The notes: generated by a model not told the origin, from the letters alone. Shown: positions 17,175-26,179, counted from the stretch's first letter. The stretch is DNA of 64,000 bases from an uncultured Eubacterium sp. (GCF_934295145.1 NZ_CAKRAS010000002.1:32773-96772); one strand, 5' to 3'. Made by a program: numbers and translations.

Positions 17175-17975
17175 ATGCTTTGGGATACACATATGCACAC
17201 ACATTTCTCAGGGGACAGTGATGCCGATCCGGCTGCCATGGTACACTCTGCTATCGCAAAAAATCTGGCTGGAATCTGCATTACAGATCACCTTGATTAT
17301 GATTACCCGGATGAACCGGATTTATTCACGATTGATTTTGTACAATATAAAAAAGAAATCGGTCAGTTACAGACTGATTTTTCAGATTCGATCAAAATCA
17401 ATCATGGCATCGAACTTGGATTGCAGCCGCATCTTGCAAAAAAACATCACGATCTGCTGCAGACAGAGGATTTTGATTTTGTAATCGGATCTTCCCATGT
17501 TGTACACGGTATTGATCCTTACTACCCTGCGTATTACGAAGGACGTACAGAAGAGACTGCTTATCGCGAGTATTTTGAATCGATTCTGGAAAATATTGCG
17601 GCTTTTAATGAATTTGACGTATACGGACATATTGATTATGTGGTCCGCTATGGTCCAAATAAGAATGCTGATTATTCTTATGAAAAATTTAAAGATGTCA
17701 TTGATGAAATTCTGCGACAGCTGATTGATCGAGGAAAAGGGATTGAAATGAATATGGCAGGCTTTAAATATGGACTTAGACACCCGAATCCTACGGAAGA
17801 GATTTTGCACCGTTACCGGGAACTTGGCGGGGAGATCATCACTGTCGGCGCCGATGGACATGCACCGGATCAAATTGCATGGGATTTTGAAAAAGTTCCG
17901 GGACTTTTAAAGGCTGCCGGATTTGATTATTTTACGGTCTTCACGAAACGAAAACCGGAATTTATTCCGGTTTGA
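17175..17975 (+). CDS. PHP-domain phosphoesterase, HisJ-type histidinol-phosphatase family
   Basis: A 266-residue PHP-fold metal-dependent phosphatase. The N-terminal metal motif is DTHMHTHFSGD (residues 4-14), followed by ITDHLDYD, GIELGLQP, IGSSHVVHG, DVYGHIDYV and the C-terminal GADGHAPD, all typical metal-ligand segments of HisJ (histidinol phosphate to histidinol). The start is set by AAAGGAG seven bases before ATGCTTTGG. No other his gene is near, so the histidine role rests on family resemblance; a different small phosphate ester could be the substrate. Repeat R3 lies just downstream. Confidence 0.85.
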   Translation: MLWDTHMHTHFSGDSDADPAAMVHSAIAKNLAGICITDHLDYDYPDEPDLFTIDFVQYKKEIGQLQTDFSDSIKINHGIELGLQPHLAKKHHDLLQTEDFDFVIGSSHVVHGIDPYYPAYYEGRTEETAYREYFESILENIAAFNEFDVYGHIDYVVRYGPNKNADYSYEKFKDVIDEILRQLIDRGKGIEMNMAGFKYGLRHPNPTEEILHRYRELGGEIITVGADGHAPDQIAWDFEKVPGLLKAAGFDYFTVFTKRKPEFIPV

Positions 17976-18013
17976 TATGGTTGCTAAAATTTAATATCTT
18001 AAGGAAAAACGGA

Positions 18014-18184
18014 GAAATCGGTAAATCCTTCTGCGACGAGCGGTTCAGTAAGTGACTGAGTTTTGCGAGTTTGGCGCGAACGAGAGACGACCAGCTTTTA
18101 TAGGAGTTGGAAGTGAGCGCGATAAAACCGAAGCAAAACGAAGGTAACGAACGGTTAGCTCGCGCAGAAGGATTCGCCGATTTC
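18014..18184 (+). repeat. Structured intergenic repeat, copy R3
   Basis: A 171-base element 39 bases after the PHP gene, ending 36 bases from the convergent cysteine desulfurase gene. Terminal arms 18014-18035 and 18163-18184 pair over 22 bases with one wobble and one mismatch. The interior carries the shared blocks GACCAGCTTTTATAGGA (18089-18105) and GAGCGCGATAAAACCG (18115-18130), as in R2 (same orientation) and R1 (reverse). Like R1 and R2 it lies between convergent genes. Confidence 0.85.
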
Positions 18185-18220
18185 GTATTTTTTCACAACC
18201 TTAATTTTAATTCACACAAT

Positions 18221-19387
18221 TTAAATTTTGCGGCACCCCGAAGAATCCCGTAATTTTTTCACACATTGTTTCAGCACATCTACGGTATAGTCGAGTTCTT
18301 CGATCGTATTATGAACACCAAGCGTAAACCGTATCGCTTCATATGCCTGACGTTCACTTTTTCCAATAGCAAGCTGCACATGGGACGCCTTCTGCGTCCC
18401 CGCGGAACAGGCCGATGCGGAAGATGCACAGATTCCTTCCAGATCCAGCAGTGCAACCACTGCCGGTCCGTTAATTCCTGCAATGCTGATATTAATATTG
18501 TTTGGCAGTCGTTTCGTCAGCGAACCATTGAGGCAGCTTTCCGGAATCTCAGTTAAAATCCGCTTGATCAGGTATTTCTGTAGTTTTCTCTCATAACGCA
18601 TCTTTTTTTCTAAAATTTCTCCTGAGCAGTATGCTGCCCTTCCGATGCCGACAATCCCCGGCACGTTCTCGGTACCGGCCCGCATCTTTCGCTCCTGTCC
18701 ACCGCCATGGATCATCGGCTGAAGTTTCAATCCTTTTCGGGCATATAAAAATCCCGTTCCTTTCGGACCGTTAAATTTATGCCCGCTGGCGGAAAGCAAA
18801 TCAATTCCTTCTTCTTTTACCCGAATCGGAATCTGACCATAGGCCTGCACGGCATCGGTATGAACCAGCACCTTTCTTCGATGTGCAATTTCCGCAATCT
18901 TACCGATTGGTTGAATGCTCCCGATCTCATTATTGGCATACATCACGGAAATCAGAACGGTATCCGGGCGGATTGCCCGTTCCACGTGTTCCGGTGAAAC
19001 CAGTCCATCTTTGTCTACCGGCAGATACGTCACACGGACACCGCTTTTTTCCAGATTTTTACATGTATTTAAAATTGCGTGGTGCTCAATAGCCGTCGTT
19101 ATGAAATGCGGTGCCCTCTTTCCACTGCTGTCCACCGCAAACCTGAGTGCCCAGTTATCCGACTCCGTTCCACCAGAAGTAAAATAAATCGTTTCCGGCG
19201 CAACCTGCAGGGTATCTGCGATACATTTTCGCGACGAATCCATCGCACGTTTGCTCTCCTCCCCAAGTTCATAGCCGGATGAAGGATTTCCGTAATATCT
19301 GCTGTAATAAGGAATCATGGCATCCAGCACTTCCGGAAAAGGCTGTGTGGTAGCTGCATTATCCAGATAGACCAATCGTTTCATCAT
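18221..19387 (-). CDS. Cysteine desulfurase (NifS/IscS family)
   Basis: A 388-residue class V PLP aminotransferase-fold enzyme that removes sulfur from cysteine for Fe-S clusters or thiolated tRNA. It has YLDNAATTQP at the start, the PLP lysine in SASGHKFNGPKG and the persulfide-forming Cys in SSASACSAGTQ. AAGGGAG precedes tandem ATG codons; either could serve as start. No iscU, thiI or mnmA neighbour is in view, so the sulfur acceptor cannot be named. It diverges from the flippase gene at 19502. Confidence 0.93.
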   Translation of the reverse strand: MMKRLVYLDNAATTQPFPEVLDAMIPYYSRYYGNPSSGYELGEESKRAMDSSRKCIADTLQVAPETIYFTSGGTESDNWALRFAVDSSGKRAPHFITTAIEHHAILNTCKNLEKSGVRVTYLPVDKDGLVSPEHVERAIRPDTVLISVMYANNEIGSIQPIGKIAEIAHRRKVLVHTDAVQAYGQIPIRVKEEGIDLLSASGHKFNGPKGTGFLYARKGLKLQPMIHGGGQERKMRAGTENVPGIVGIGRAAYCSGEILEKKMRYERKLQKYLIKRILTEIPESCLNGSLTKRLPNNINISIAGINGPAVVALLDLEGICASSASACSAGTQKASHVQLAIGKSERQAYEAIRFTLGVHNTIEELDYTVDVLKQCVKKLRDSSGCRKI

Positions 19388-19451
19388 CTTCTCCCTTTCC
19401 TTCCGGTTCTGACCAATAACCCATTTGCATATGATATAAAAAAATGCAGCA

Positions 19452-19487
19452 GATCACAAATACTGCAATACATCGTTTTTTGTGATC
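19452..19487. promoter_or_regulatory. 9-bp inverted repeat upstream of the flippase gene
   Basis: GATCACAAA (19452-19460) and TTTGTGATC (19479-19487) lie in the 114-base gap between the divergent cysteine desulfurase and flippase genes, ending 15 bases before the flippase start. It may be an operator or a leader hairpin; the evidence is limited to symmetry. Confidence 0.35.
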
Positions 19488-19501
19488 CAGGCAATATTTC
19501 T

Positions 19502-20857
19502 ATGATTTTACATACTAATACACTCAAAAATAAGCTCATCTCCGGTACACTGCTTCTGACGCTGACCGGAATTATAAGCAGGATCATCGGTTTTTATTAT
19601 AAGATATTCCTTTCCCGCTCCATCGGTGCAGAAGGTCTCGGAATTTATCAGCTGATTTTTCCGGTATTTGCCCTGATCATCTCGATTTCTGCCGCCGGGA
19701 TTCAGACTGTCCTTTCCCGTTATTGCGCACAATGCGAAACCGACCGTGAGGCCCGTACTTATCTGCTGGTTGGTCTGACTGGTTCCCTGTCTCTCTCTGG
19801 CTGCTGTATCCTGATCATTCAAACATATGCGCTACCGATCGGTCTGACCCTTTTGGAGGATGTCAGAACCGTCACTTTACTGCGCCTTATGACCTGGTCT
19901 CTGCCCTTTGCCTGTATCCATGCCTGCATCAACGGCTATTATTACGGAAAAAAGAAGGCTGCCATTCCGGCAATCTCCCAGATTCTGGAGCAGATTGTCC
20001 GGGTTACAGGCGTATGGATTTTCCTAGATATTCTGGCAAAGCAGGGGCTTACACCTACACCAAAAGTTGCGGTCTGTGGTATTTTGTTCGGGGAACTGGC
20101 AGGCGCACTGTACTCTCTGGCAGCCCTTTTCTTTTCTCAACCCACAAAAAAGACGGTACAGAAATTCTCTGCACCGCCTGCCTCTGTACGGATTTCAAAA
20201 ATCGCCGTTAATCTGTGCTCCATGGCAGTTCCGCTTACTTGCAACCGGATTCTGTTAAGCATCTGTCAAAGTACGGAAGCAATTCTGATTCCGATGAAAT
20301 TACGGGATTTTGGTTACAGAAACAGTGACGCCTTAAGTGTTTATGGTATTTTGACCGGCATGGTTTTTTCCACCATTATGTTTCCCTGTGTGCTGAGCAA
20401 TTCCCTCTCCGTTATGTTGCTGCCCGCGATTTCTGAGGCCAACAGCCGCCATCGGCAGGATCTGGTAAAAAAAGCAGTCCGAAAGACTACGCAGCTTTGC
20501 GTCATCCTCGGACTGTTATGTACGCTTGGTTTTCTGTTGTGCGGAAACTGGATCGGCATCCACTTGTTTCACAATGCTCTGGCCAGCATTTATATACGGA
20601 CGTTAAGCTGGATCTGTCCGTTTCTGTTTCTTGCCAGTACGCTGTGCAGCATCTTACATGGACTAGGAAAAGCTACCATTACCATGTTGATCAATCTGCT
20701 TGGTGCCATTCTCCGTATTGGTTTTATTTTTGTTGGTATTCCACGGGTTGGGCTGTCTGCCTACCTGTGGGGAATGCTTGCCAGTCAGATTCTGATCTCC
20801 GTTCTCGCACTTATCAGTCTCCGAAGGTTTCACCCAGGCGCTCCATCGCCTCAATGA
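19502..20857 (+). CDS. Polysaccharide/lipid flippase, SpoVB-like (MOP superfamily)
   Basis: A 451-residue polytopic membrane protein with about 12-14 hydrophobic segments. The N-terminus LISGTLLLTLTGIISRIIGF and GAEGLGIYQLIFPVFALI match the SpoVB/YtgP group, which flips lipid-linked cell-wall or spore-cortex precursors. Whether it acts in vegetative growth or sporulation cannot be told. Its last 44 bases overlap the 3' end of the convergent malY-type gene on the other strand, and no terminator lies between them. Confidence 0.85.
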   Translation: MILHTNTLKNKLISGTLLLTLTGIISRIIGFYYKIFLSRSIGAEGLGIYQLIFPVFALIISISAAGIQTVLSRYCAQCETDREARTYLLVGLTGSLSLSGCCILIIQTYALPIGLTLLEDVRTVTLLRLMTWSLPFACIHACINGYYYGKKKAAIPAISQILEQIVRVTGVWIFLDILAKQGLTPTPKVAVCGILFGELAGALYSLAALFFSQPTKKTVQKFSAPPASVRISKIAVNLCSMAVPLTCNRILLSICQSTEAILIPMKLRDFGYRNSDALSVYGILTGMVFSTIMFPCVLSNSLSVMLLPAISEANSRHRQDLVKKAVRKTTQLCVILGLLCTLGFLLCGNWIGIHLFHNALASIYIRTLSWICPFLFLASTLCSILHGLGKATITMLINLLGAILRIGFIFVGIPRVGLSAYLWGMLASQILISVLALISLRRFHPGAPSPQ

Positions 20858-21983
20858 TCATATCGCGCGGGCTTGCGATATTAATACGCATAAATCCTGC
20901 GCCCTCCGGTCCAAACATAGAGCCTTCGTTAAACCAGATTTTTGCGTCTTTTAAAATTTTAGCATTTAATGCCTCCGGTGAAAGACCATACTCCCGGAAA
21001 TCCATCCAGAGCAGGTAGGTTCCCTCCGGCTCGATCAGATGAACCTTTGGCAGATGATCTGCCAGATAATCACGAATATATTTGATATTGCCCTGCAGAT
21101 ATACCAGTAATTCATCCAGCCACTGAGCACCGTTCTCGTAAGCTGCCTGACAAGATACCTGTCCGAACAGGTTTGCATCGGAATAAAATACTTTGTTCAT
21201 CTCGGTCTGGAATGTTTTTCTTAATTCCGGATTTGGGATCATGATGTTTGAAAGCTGTAATTCTGCCAGGTTGAATGTTTTACTTGGTGCAGTGCAGATG
21301 ACTGCGTTGTCTGCGTATTCGCTCAATGTACCAAAGCTGATGTGATGATATCCCTCATAAACAAAATCACAGTGAATCTCATCCACGATCATGATAACAC
21401 CATGTTTTTTACAGATTTCAGCCGTTTTGCACAATTCTTCTTTTGTCCAAACGCGGGACACCGGATTGTGCGGACTGCAAAGCAGGAACAGTTTTACCTG
21501 CTCTTCTGTAATCTTGCGCTCCATATCTTCGTAATCCATACGGTATTTTCCATTTTCCAGAACCAGCGGATTATTGACTAATTTTCGTCCGTTTTCTTTT
21601 ACCACATTTGTAAATGGGTGGTAAACCGGACGCTGGATCATGACACCGTCGCCCTCTTTTGTGTAGGCACGAACCGCTGCTGCCAGTGCAAATACCACAC
21701 CCGGAGTTACGATCACCCAGTCATTTTCAATCTGCCAACCAAATCGTGTGGAAAACCAGTTTTTTAATGCGGCATAATAGCCCTCTCCCAGCATGGAATA
21801 GCCATAAATACCGCGGTCTGCCACTTCTTTTAAGCGTTCCTTTACTTCCGGAACAGTCTCAAAATCCATATCCGCCACCCAAAGCGGTAAGGTATTCGGA
21901 TCCAGTTTTCGTTTTGTGATCATGTCCCATTTGTAGCAGTCTGTTCCATAGCGGTTTACCATTCTGTCGAAATCGTATTTCAT
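20814..21983 (-). CDS. MalY/PatB-type cystathionine beta-lyase
   Basis: A 389-residue fold-type I PLP enzyme. Family features include LPLWVADMDFETVPEV near residue 35, YGYS, the PLP-aspartate region IIVDEIHCDFVYEG and the Schiff-base lysine in APSKTFNLAELQ. MalY/PatB proteins release homocysteine from cystathionine, and some double as regulators. GAGGAG precedes the ATG. The gene end overlaps the convergent flippase gene by 44 bases. The exact substrate is not shown. Confidence 0.88.
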   Translation of the reverse strand: MKYDFDRMVNRYGTDCYKWDMITKRKLDPNTLPLWVADMDFETVPEVKERLKEVADRGIYGYSMLGEGYYAALKNWFSTRFGWQIENDWVIVTPGVVFALAAAVRAYTKEGDGVMIQRPVYHPFTNVVKENGRKLVNNPLVLENGKYRMDYEDMERKITEEQVKLFLLCSPHNPVSRVWTKEELCKTAEICKKHGVIMIVDEIHCDFVYEGYHHISFGTLSEYADNAVICTAPSKTFNLAELQLSNIMIPNPELRKTFQTEMNKVFYSDANLFGQVSCQAAYENGAQWLDELLVYLQGNIKYIRDYLADHLPKVHLIEPEGTYLLWMDFREYGLSPEALNAKILKDAKIWFNEGSMFGPEGAGFMRINIASPRDMIIEAMERLGETFGD

Positions 21984-22002
21984 ATTTTCTCCTCAAACTG
22001 AA

Positions 22003-22033
22003 AACGGAGCGGATATTCATCATCCACTCCGTT
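22003..22033 (-). terminator. Rho-independent terminator after efp
   Basis: On the minus strand AACGGAGTGGAT pairs with ATCCGCTCCGTT across a 7-base loop (one wobble), followed by TTTTCAGTTT. It is placed 17 bases past the efp stop and just before the malY-type gene. Confidence 0.8.
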
Positions 22034-22049
22034 ACTTTCCAAAAATTCC

Positions 22050-22610
22050 TTATACTCGTGATAAGTACTCGCCTGTTCTTGTATCAATTTTGATAACATC
22101 GCCTTCGTTTACGAATAACGGAACATATACAGTAGCACCAGTCTCAACAGTAGCTGGTTTTGTAGCGCCTGTAGCTGTATCGCCTTTGAAACCTGGCTCT
22201 GTCTCTGTAATAACAAGTTCAACGAACATTGGCGGCTCAACTGCGAAGATATCTCCGTTGTGTGCAAGCATTGTTACTGCCTCGTTCTCTTTTACGAATT
22301 TCAGAGCATCACCGATTGCATCTGTGCTCAGAGCAATCTGATCATATGTCTCTGTATCCATGAAGTAATATAAATCACCGTCATTGTACAGATACTGTTT
22401 CTCAGATCTGTCAACATGTGCTGTCTCTACATCCTCTGTCGGACGGAAAGTTTTCTCTACAACACCACCGGTTTTAATATTTTTTAATCTTGTTCTGATA
22501 AAAGCTGCGCCTTTTCCAGGTTTAACGTGCTGGAAATCATCTACTCTGTATACGTTGCCTTCCAGCTCGATTGTAACACCTTTTCCGATTACCTTTCCTG
22601 CGTTTGCCAT
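22050..22610 (-). CDS. efp: Translation elongation factor P
   Basis: A 186-residue factor that binds stalled ribosomes near the E site and promotes peptide bonds at polyproline stretches. The three-domain protein has the KOW-like N-terminal domain and the loop KPGKGAAF whose tip lysine is the usual site of modification. The C-terminal ...GDVIKIDTRTGEYLSRV is the standard family ending. GGAGGA precedes the ATG. No modification enzyme is nearby. Confidence 0.96.
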   Translation of the reverse strand: MANAGKVIGKGVTIELEGNVYRVDDFQHVKPGKGAAFIRTRLKNIKTGGVVEKTFRPTEDVETAHVDRSEKQYLYNDGDLYYFMDTETYDQIALSTDAIGDALKFVKENEAVTMLAHNGDIFAVEPPMFVELVITETEPGFKGDTATGATKPATVETGATVYVPLFVNEGDVIKIDTRTGEYLSRV

Positions 22611-22731
22611 TCAAAAATCCTCCTTGTATGTTAAGACTCTCGGTCTTTTCTTCTATTACCACAATCAAATGGTAATTATTACTTCTCTCTATTCTATATG
22701 AAAAACCGCGATTTTTCAACCTTTTTATGGA

Positions 22732-23169
22732 CTATTCCTCAATTTTATGAATCATATCGATTCTTGTCTGATGGCGTCCTCCCTGAAACTCGGCATTTAA
22801 CCATGCGTCAACGATTGCTTTTGCAGTCTCGCTTCCAACGATTCTTGCACCGAATGCAATGATATTTGCATTGTTGTGTTCTTTGACAAGACGTGCTGTG
22901 ACAGGCTCAGAACAAACTGCTGCGCGAACGCCTTTTACTTTATTTGCTGCGATGGAGATACCAACGCCGGTTCCACAGATCAGCACACCGCCGTCCACTT
23001 CACCTGCTGCTACCATACGTCCGGCTTTCTCGCCGTACTCCGGATAATTACAGCTGTCATGTGTATCGGTTCCGATATTGATCACTTCGTGACCCTTCTC
23101 TTCCAGATATGCTTTGATCTCATTTTTCAACTCTACTGCTGCATGATCGTTTCCAATTACAAGTTTCAT
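22732..23169 (-). CDS. rpiB: Ribose-5-phosphate isomerase B
   Basis: A 145-residue RpiB/LacAB-family sugar-phosphate isomerase linking ribose-5-phosphate and ribulose-5-phosphate. It shows GNDHAAVELK at the N-terminus, the active-site CGTGVGISIAANK and the VKEHNNANIIAFGARIVG strand. GGAGGG precedes the ATG. LacA/B-type activity is possible in such proteins, but the single full-length gene and the housekeeping context favour RpiB. Confidence 0.94.
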   Translation of the reverse strand: MKLVIGNDHAAVELKNEIKAYLEEKGHEVINIGTDTHDSCNYPEYGEKAGRMVAAGEVDGGVLICGTGVGISIAANKVKGVRAAVCSEPVTARLVKEHNNANIIAFGARIVGSETAKAIVDAWLNAEFQGGRHQTRIDMIHKIEE

Positions 23170-23412
23170 TATTCTTCCCTCCGTATTCCCCTGTTCTTCT
23201 TTTCAGGATCTGTGTATGATCCAAGAAAGTGTGCTATCACACACTTACGCGTTTAAAATTATCAATAGCACATCTTTCTTGCCCGCGCCGAGCATGCTTG
23301 CAAAGCAAGAATCTCTTCTCGTGCGAGTGCGCATCGTTTGCACGAAGTGCTTTTGTTTGATAGGAAATTCATCGTAATTTCCTATCAAATCAAAAATGCC
23401 AGATATGTGGCA
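23170..23412. repeat. Structured intergenic DNA with a 14-bp hairpin
   Basis: A 243-base gap between yqeG and rpiB rich in self-complementary DNA. A perfect 14-bp stem (TTTGATAGGAAATT / AATTTCCTATCAAA, 23356-23369 and 23376-23389, 6-base loop) lies just after the yqeG stop. Further toward rpiB, AAGTGTG pairs with CACACTT around 23226-23245, and a GC-richer middle section is also partly palindromic. No T-run follows the main stem, so it is not a textbook terminator. It may be a repeated element. Confidence 0.55.
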
Positions 23413-23934
23413 TCAATTCACAAAAATACTTTTGTGTGTTTTTCTGTATCTGCGGTAACCGATCAGCACGATGGCCTCCAGTCTGCGCTTTAAGATAATC
23501 TGGATTTCCTCTTTCCAGTGAATCTTTTTTACCATAATCGATGGAATTCCAGTTCGATTGGCTCCGAAAACATCGGTAAACATCTGATCGCCGATAAAAA
23601 TCGTATTCTTCTTATCGGTGTTCATCCGTTCCATTGCTTTTTCATAGTTTTTGGTGGACGGTTTGTGCGCATCGTAAATATACATTGACTGCACAGCGTC
23701 CGCAAACGGTTTTACTCTTGGTTCCTGATTGTTGGAGATCAGGCAGGTCGCAAATCCTAGCTCATGCAGATGTGCAAACAATTTTTTTGCCTTCTCATTC
23801 GCCGGTGCGCCGTGTGTCACCAGGGTATTATCAATATCAAAAATCAGTCCCCGGTATCCGTTCCGGTACAACCGGTCAAAATCAATTTCATATGTAGATG
23901 AAATATACAGATCCGGATAAAATTTTTGAAACAT
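23413..23934 (-). CDS. YqeG-family HAD phosphatase
   Basis: A 173-residue HAD-IIIA phosphatase. The nucleophile motif is FDIDNTLVTHG (about residues 34-44), motif II is in CLISNNQEPR, and the metal motif is IFIGDQMFTDVFGANRTG. It is widespread in Firmicutes as YqeG, related to phosphatidylglycerophosphatases (GEP4), but its substrate in bacteria is not settled. GGAGG precedes the ATG. It stands alone between nrdR and rpiB. Confidence 0.9.
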   Translation of the reverse strand: MFQKFYPDLYISSTYEIDFDRLYRNGYRGLIFDIDNTLVTHGAPANEKAKKLFAHLHELGFATCLISNNQEPRVKPFADAVQSMYIYDAHKPSTKNYEKAMERMNTDKKNTIFIGDQMFTDVFGANRTGIPSIMVKKIHWKEEIQIILKRRLEAIVLIGYRRYRKTHKSIFVN

Positions 23935-24027
23935 AGGTTACCTCCGTTCAATTGGGAGATAAAATTTCTCCACTGATTTCACTTTATTACTCACGTCGGA
24001 TAGAACAGTCACTCACATCCGAAAAAA

Positions 24028-24480
24028 CTATTTGTCCAGAACTTTCTTCAGTTCTTCCACAAAGGTATTCACATCTTTGAACTCTCTGTATACAGATGCG
24101 AATCTCACATAGGCTACTGCCTCCAAATCTTTCAGCTTATCCATCACCAGTTCGCCGATCACGCTGCTTGGAATCTCTTTTTCCTCCATATTGAAGATTT
24201 CTGTTTCCACATCGTCGATGAGCTGATTGATCTGGTTGACAGATACCGGGCGTTTATGACAGGCTCTGAGCACACCGTCCTCGATTTTGGAACGGTTATA
24301 CTGCTCTCTGGTATTGTCTTTTTTGATAATGATCAGCGGAATCGTTTCCACTTTTTCATAAGTTGTAAAACGTTTTGAGCAGTCATCACAAAGTCTTCTG
24401 CGGCGGATGGAACAGTTGTCCTCCGCTGGTCTGGAATCAATGACACGTGTATTATCACTGCTACAGTAAGGGCATTTCAT
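24028..24480 (-). CDS. nrdR: Transcriptional repressor NrdR
   Basis: A 150-residue regulator that senses ATP/dATP and represses ribonucleotide reductase genes. It has the N-terminal zinc ribbon MKCPYCSSDNTRVIDSRP with a second Cys pair in RRLCDDCSKRFTTYE, followed by the ATP-cone domain (IIIKKDNTREQYNRSKI onward). The start at 24480 has GGAGGAG upstream and gives the standard N-terminus; a longer frame upstream is not needed. It follows the ymxH-type gene by 28 bases. Confidence 0.95.
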   Translation of the reverse strand: MKCPYCSSDNTRVIDSRPAEDNCSIRRRRLCDDCSKRFTTYEKVETIPLIIIKKDNTREQYNRSKIEDGVLRACHKRPVSVNQINQLIDDVETEIFNMEEKEIPSSVIGELVMDKLKDLEAVAYVRFASVYREFKDVNTFVEELKKVLDK

Positions 24481-24508
24481 CGGTCTTTCTCCTCCGTACC
24501 TATTTCTC

Positions 24509-24763
24509 TTATAGCTTGTGCAGACATTTTTCCGCACATATATCTACCAGTATTACATCCGGTCCGATCCGAACAATTTTTTTCCAGTCTATGACATATT
24601 CCGTGTCACATCCCACCAGATGAAACCACTTCGGAGGTCCCTTTATGATCATTGCACATATCTGTCCGCTGCATTCATCAAACTTCAGATCACAGACATT
24701 TCCCAGACATCTGCAGTCAGAGGCATTGATTACCTCTTTCCTTGAAAATTCACATAAACGCAT
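24509..24763 (-). CDS. YlmC/YmxH-family sporulation-associated protein (PRC-barrel)
   Basis: An 84-residue PRC-barrel-like protein: MRLCEFSRKEVINASDCRCLG, then CDLKFDECSGQICAMIIKGP. This is the YlmC/YmxH family found in endospore formers, whose biochemical role is unknown. It is Cys-rich for its size (seven Cys). AAGGGAG precedes the ATG. It is probably cotranscribed with nrdR, 28 bases downstream. Confidence 0.85.
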   Translation of the reverse strand: MRLCEFSRKEVINASDCRCLGNVCDLKFDECSGQICAMIIKGPPKWFHLVGCDTEYVIDWKKIVRIGPDVILVDICAEKCLHKL

Positions 24764-24906
24764 GGTGCACTTCTCCCTTCCCTCTGTTCCTTTATTTTAT
24801 TCAGATTTATAAAGGAAGTGCATCTTTCAAAATATGTATATGATAGCTGTAGCTTATCTTCTACATAGCCATACGTTCATGTATCGTTGTTATGATATTT
24901 TATTCC

Positions 24907-26007
24907 TTATACGTTGAAACGGAACAGGATAACATCGCCGTCCTGAACCACATACTCTTTTCCTTCCAGTCCTACCAGACCTTTCTCACGGGCTGCTGCC
25001 AGTGAACCGCACTCAAGCAGGTCTTTGTAGTTTACTACCTCTGCACGGATAAATCCACGTTCGAAATCAGTATGGATCTTTCCTGCTGCCTGCGGTGCTT
25101 TTGTGCCTTTTTTGATGGTCCATGCACGGGTCTCATCCTCACCCGCGGTCAGGTAGCTTAACAGTCCAAGCAAGCTGTAACTTGCCTTGATCAGTTTCTC
25201 CAGACCGGACTGCTCCAGTCCAAGATCCTCTAAGAACATTGCTTTCTCATCATCGTCCAGCTCTGCGATCTCCTGCTCGATCTGTGCACAGATGACAAAT
25301 ACCTCAGAACCTTCCTCTGCTGCAAGTTTACGCACGTTTGCCACATGCGGATTGTTTGCTCCATCGTCTGCCAGATCATCCTCAGAAACGTTTGCTGCGT
25401 AAATAACAGGTTTTGCGGTCAGCAGATTGTAAGAAGCGAACCATTCCTGATCATCTTCATCGTCGCCAACTTCAAAAGTTTTTGCAAGCTTTCCGTCTTC
25501 CAGATGTGCTTTGATCTTCTCTAACAGTTCCAGCTCTTTTGCAAGTTTTTTGTCCATTCTTGCGCCTTTGGTTGTCTTTGCGATACGACGATCCAAAATC
25601 TCGATATCGGAGAAAATCAGTTCCAGATTAATAGTTTCAATGTCTCTGGCCGGATCTACGCTTCCGTCTACATGAACAACGTTTGGATCCTCAAAACAAC
25701 GTACTACGTGAACAATGGCATCTACTTCACGGATATTTGCCAGGAACTGGTTTCCAAGTCCCTCACCTTTGCTGGCACCTTTTACAAGACCTGCGATATC
25801 TACGAACTCAATAACAGCCGGTGTCACTTTTTTGGAGTTGTACATATCTCCAAGTAATTTCAAACGCTCATCCGGTACTGCAACAACACCGACGTTCGGG
25901 TCGATGGTACAGAACGGATAGTTGGCTGACTCAGCGCCGGCTTTTGTCAGTGAATTGAACAGGGTACTTTTTCCGACATTCGGAAGTCCCACGATTCCTA
26001 ATTTCAT
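24907..26007 (-). CDS. ychF: Redox-regulated ATPase YchF (OLA1 family)
   Basis: A 366-residue TRAFAC P-loop NTPase of the Obg group. Motifs: G1 GLPNVGKST (residues 6-14), G3 DIAGLVKGASKGEGLG. In place of the GTPase NKxD motif it has YAANVSEDD, which explains the ATP preference of this family. The C-terminal TGS domain ends in VQDGDVILFRFNV. It binds ribosomes and is involved in stress responses. GGAGAG precedes the ATG. Confidence 0.95.
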   Translation of the reverse strand: MKLGIVGLPNVGKSTLFNSLTKAGAESANYPFCTIDPNVGVVAVPDERLKLLGDMYNSKKVTPAVIEFVDIAGLVKGASKGEGLGNQFLANIREVDAIVHVVRCFEDPNVVHVDGSVDPARDIETINLELIFSDIEILDRRIAKTTKGARMDKKLAKELELLEKIKAHLEDGKLAKTFEVGDDEDDQEWFASYNLLTAKPVIYAANVSEDDLADDGANNPHVANVRKLAAEEGSEVFVICAQIEQEIAELDDDEKAMFLEDLGLEQSGLEKLIKASYSLLGLLSYLTAGEDETRAWTIKKGTKAPQAAGKIHTDFERGFIRAEVVNYKDLLECGSLAAAREKGLVGLEGKEYVVQDGDVILFRFNV

Positions 26008-26144
26008 ATCTTCTATCTCTCCTTTAAACTTCCCTTATGTAAGAGGGTTTTACTTTCTTTTTATCGTGCCGGGTACCACGAAAAATGCTATAAATCACAC
26101 ACACTTCTCCGGATACTCAAACCTTGATCTGCCTTATAATAAAA

Positions 26145-26179
26145 AGGCTGTAAAAACTCAAAAGAGTCTATCACAGCCT
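26145..26179 (-). terminator. Rho-independent terminator after the thioredoxin-reductase-like gene
   Basis: In minus-strand RNA AGGCTGT and ACAGCCT (26145-26151 and 26173-26179) enclose a smaller ACTC/GAGT stem and are followed by TTTTTATTAT. It ends transcripts from 26292-27146 before ychF. Confidence 0.8.
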
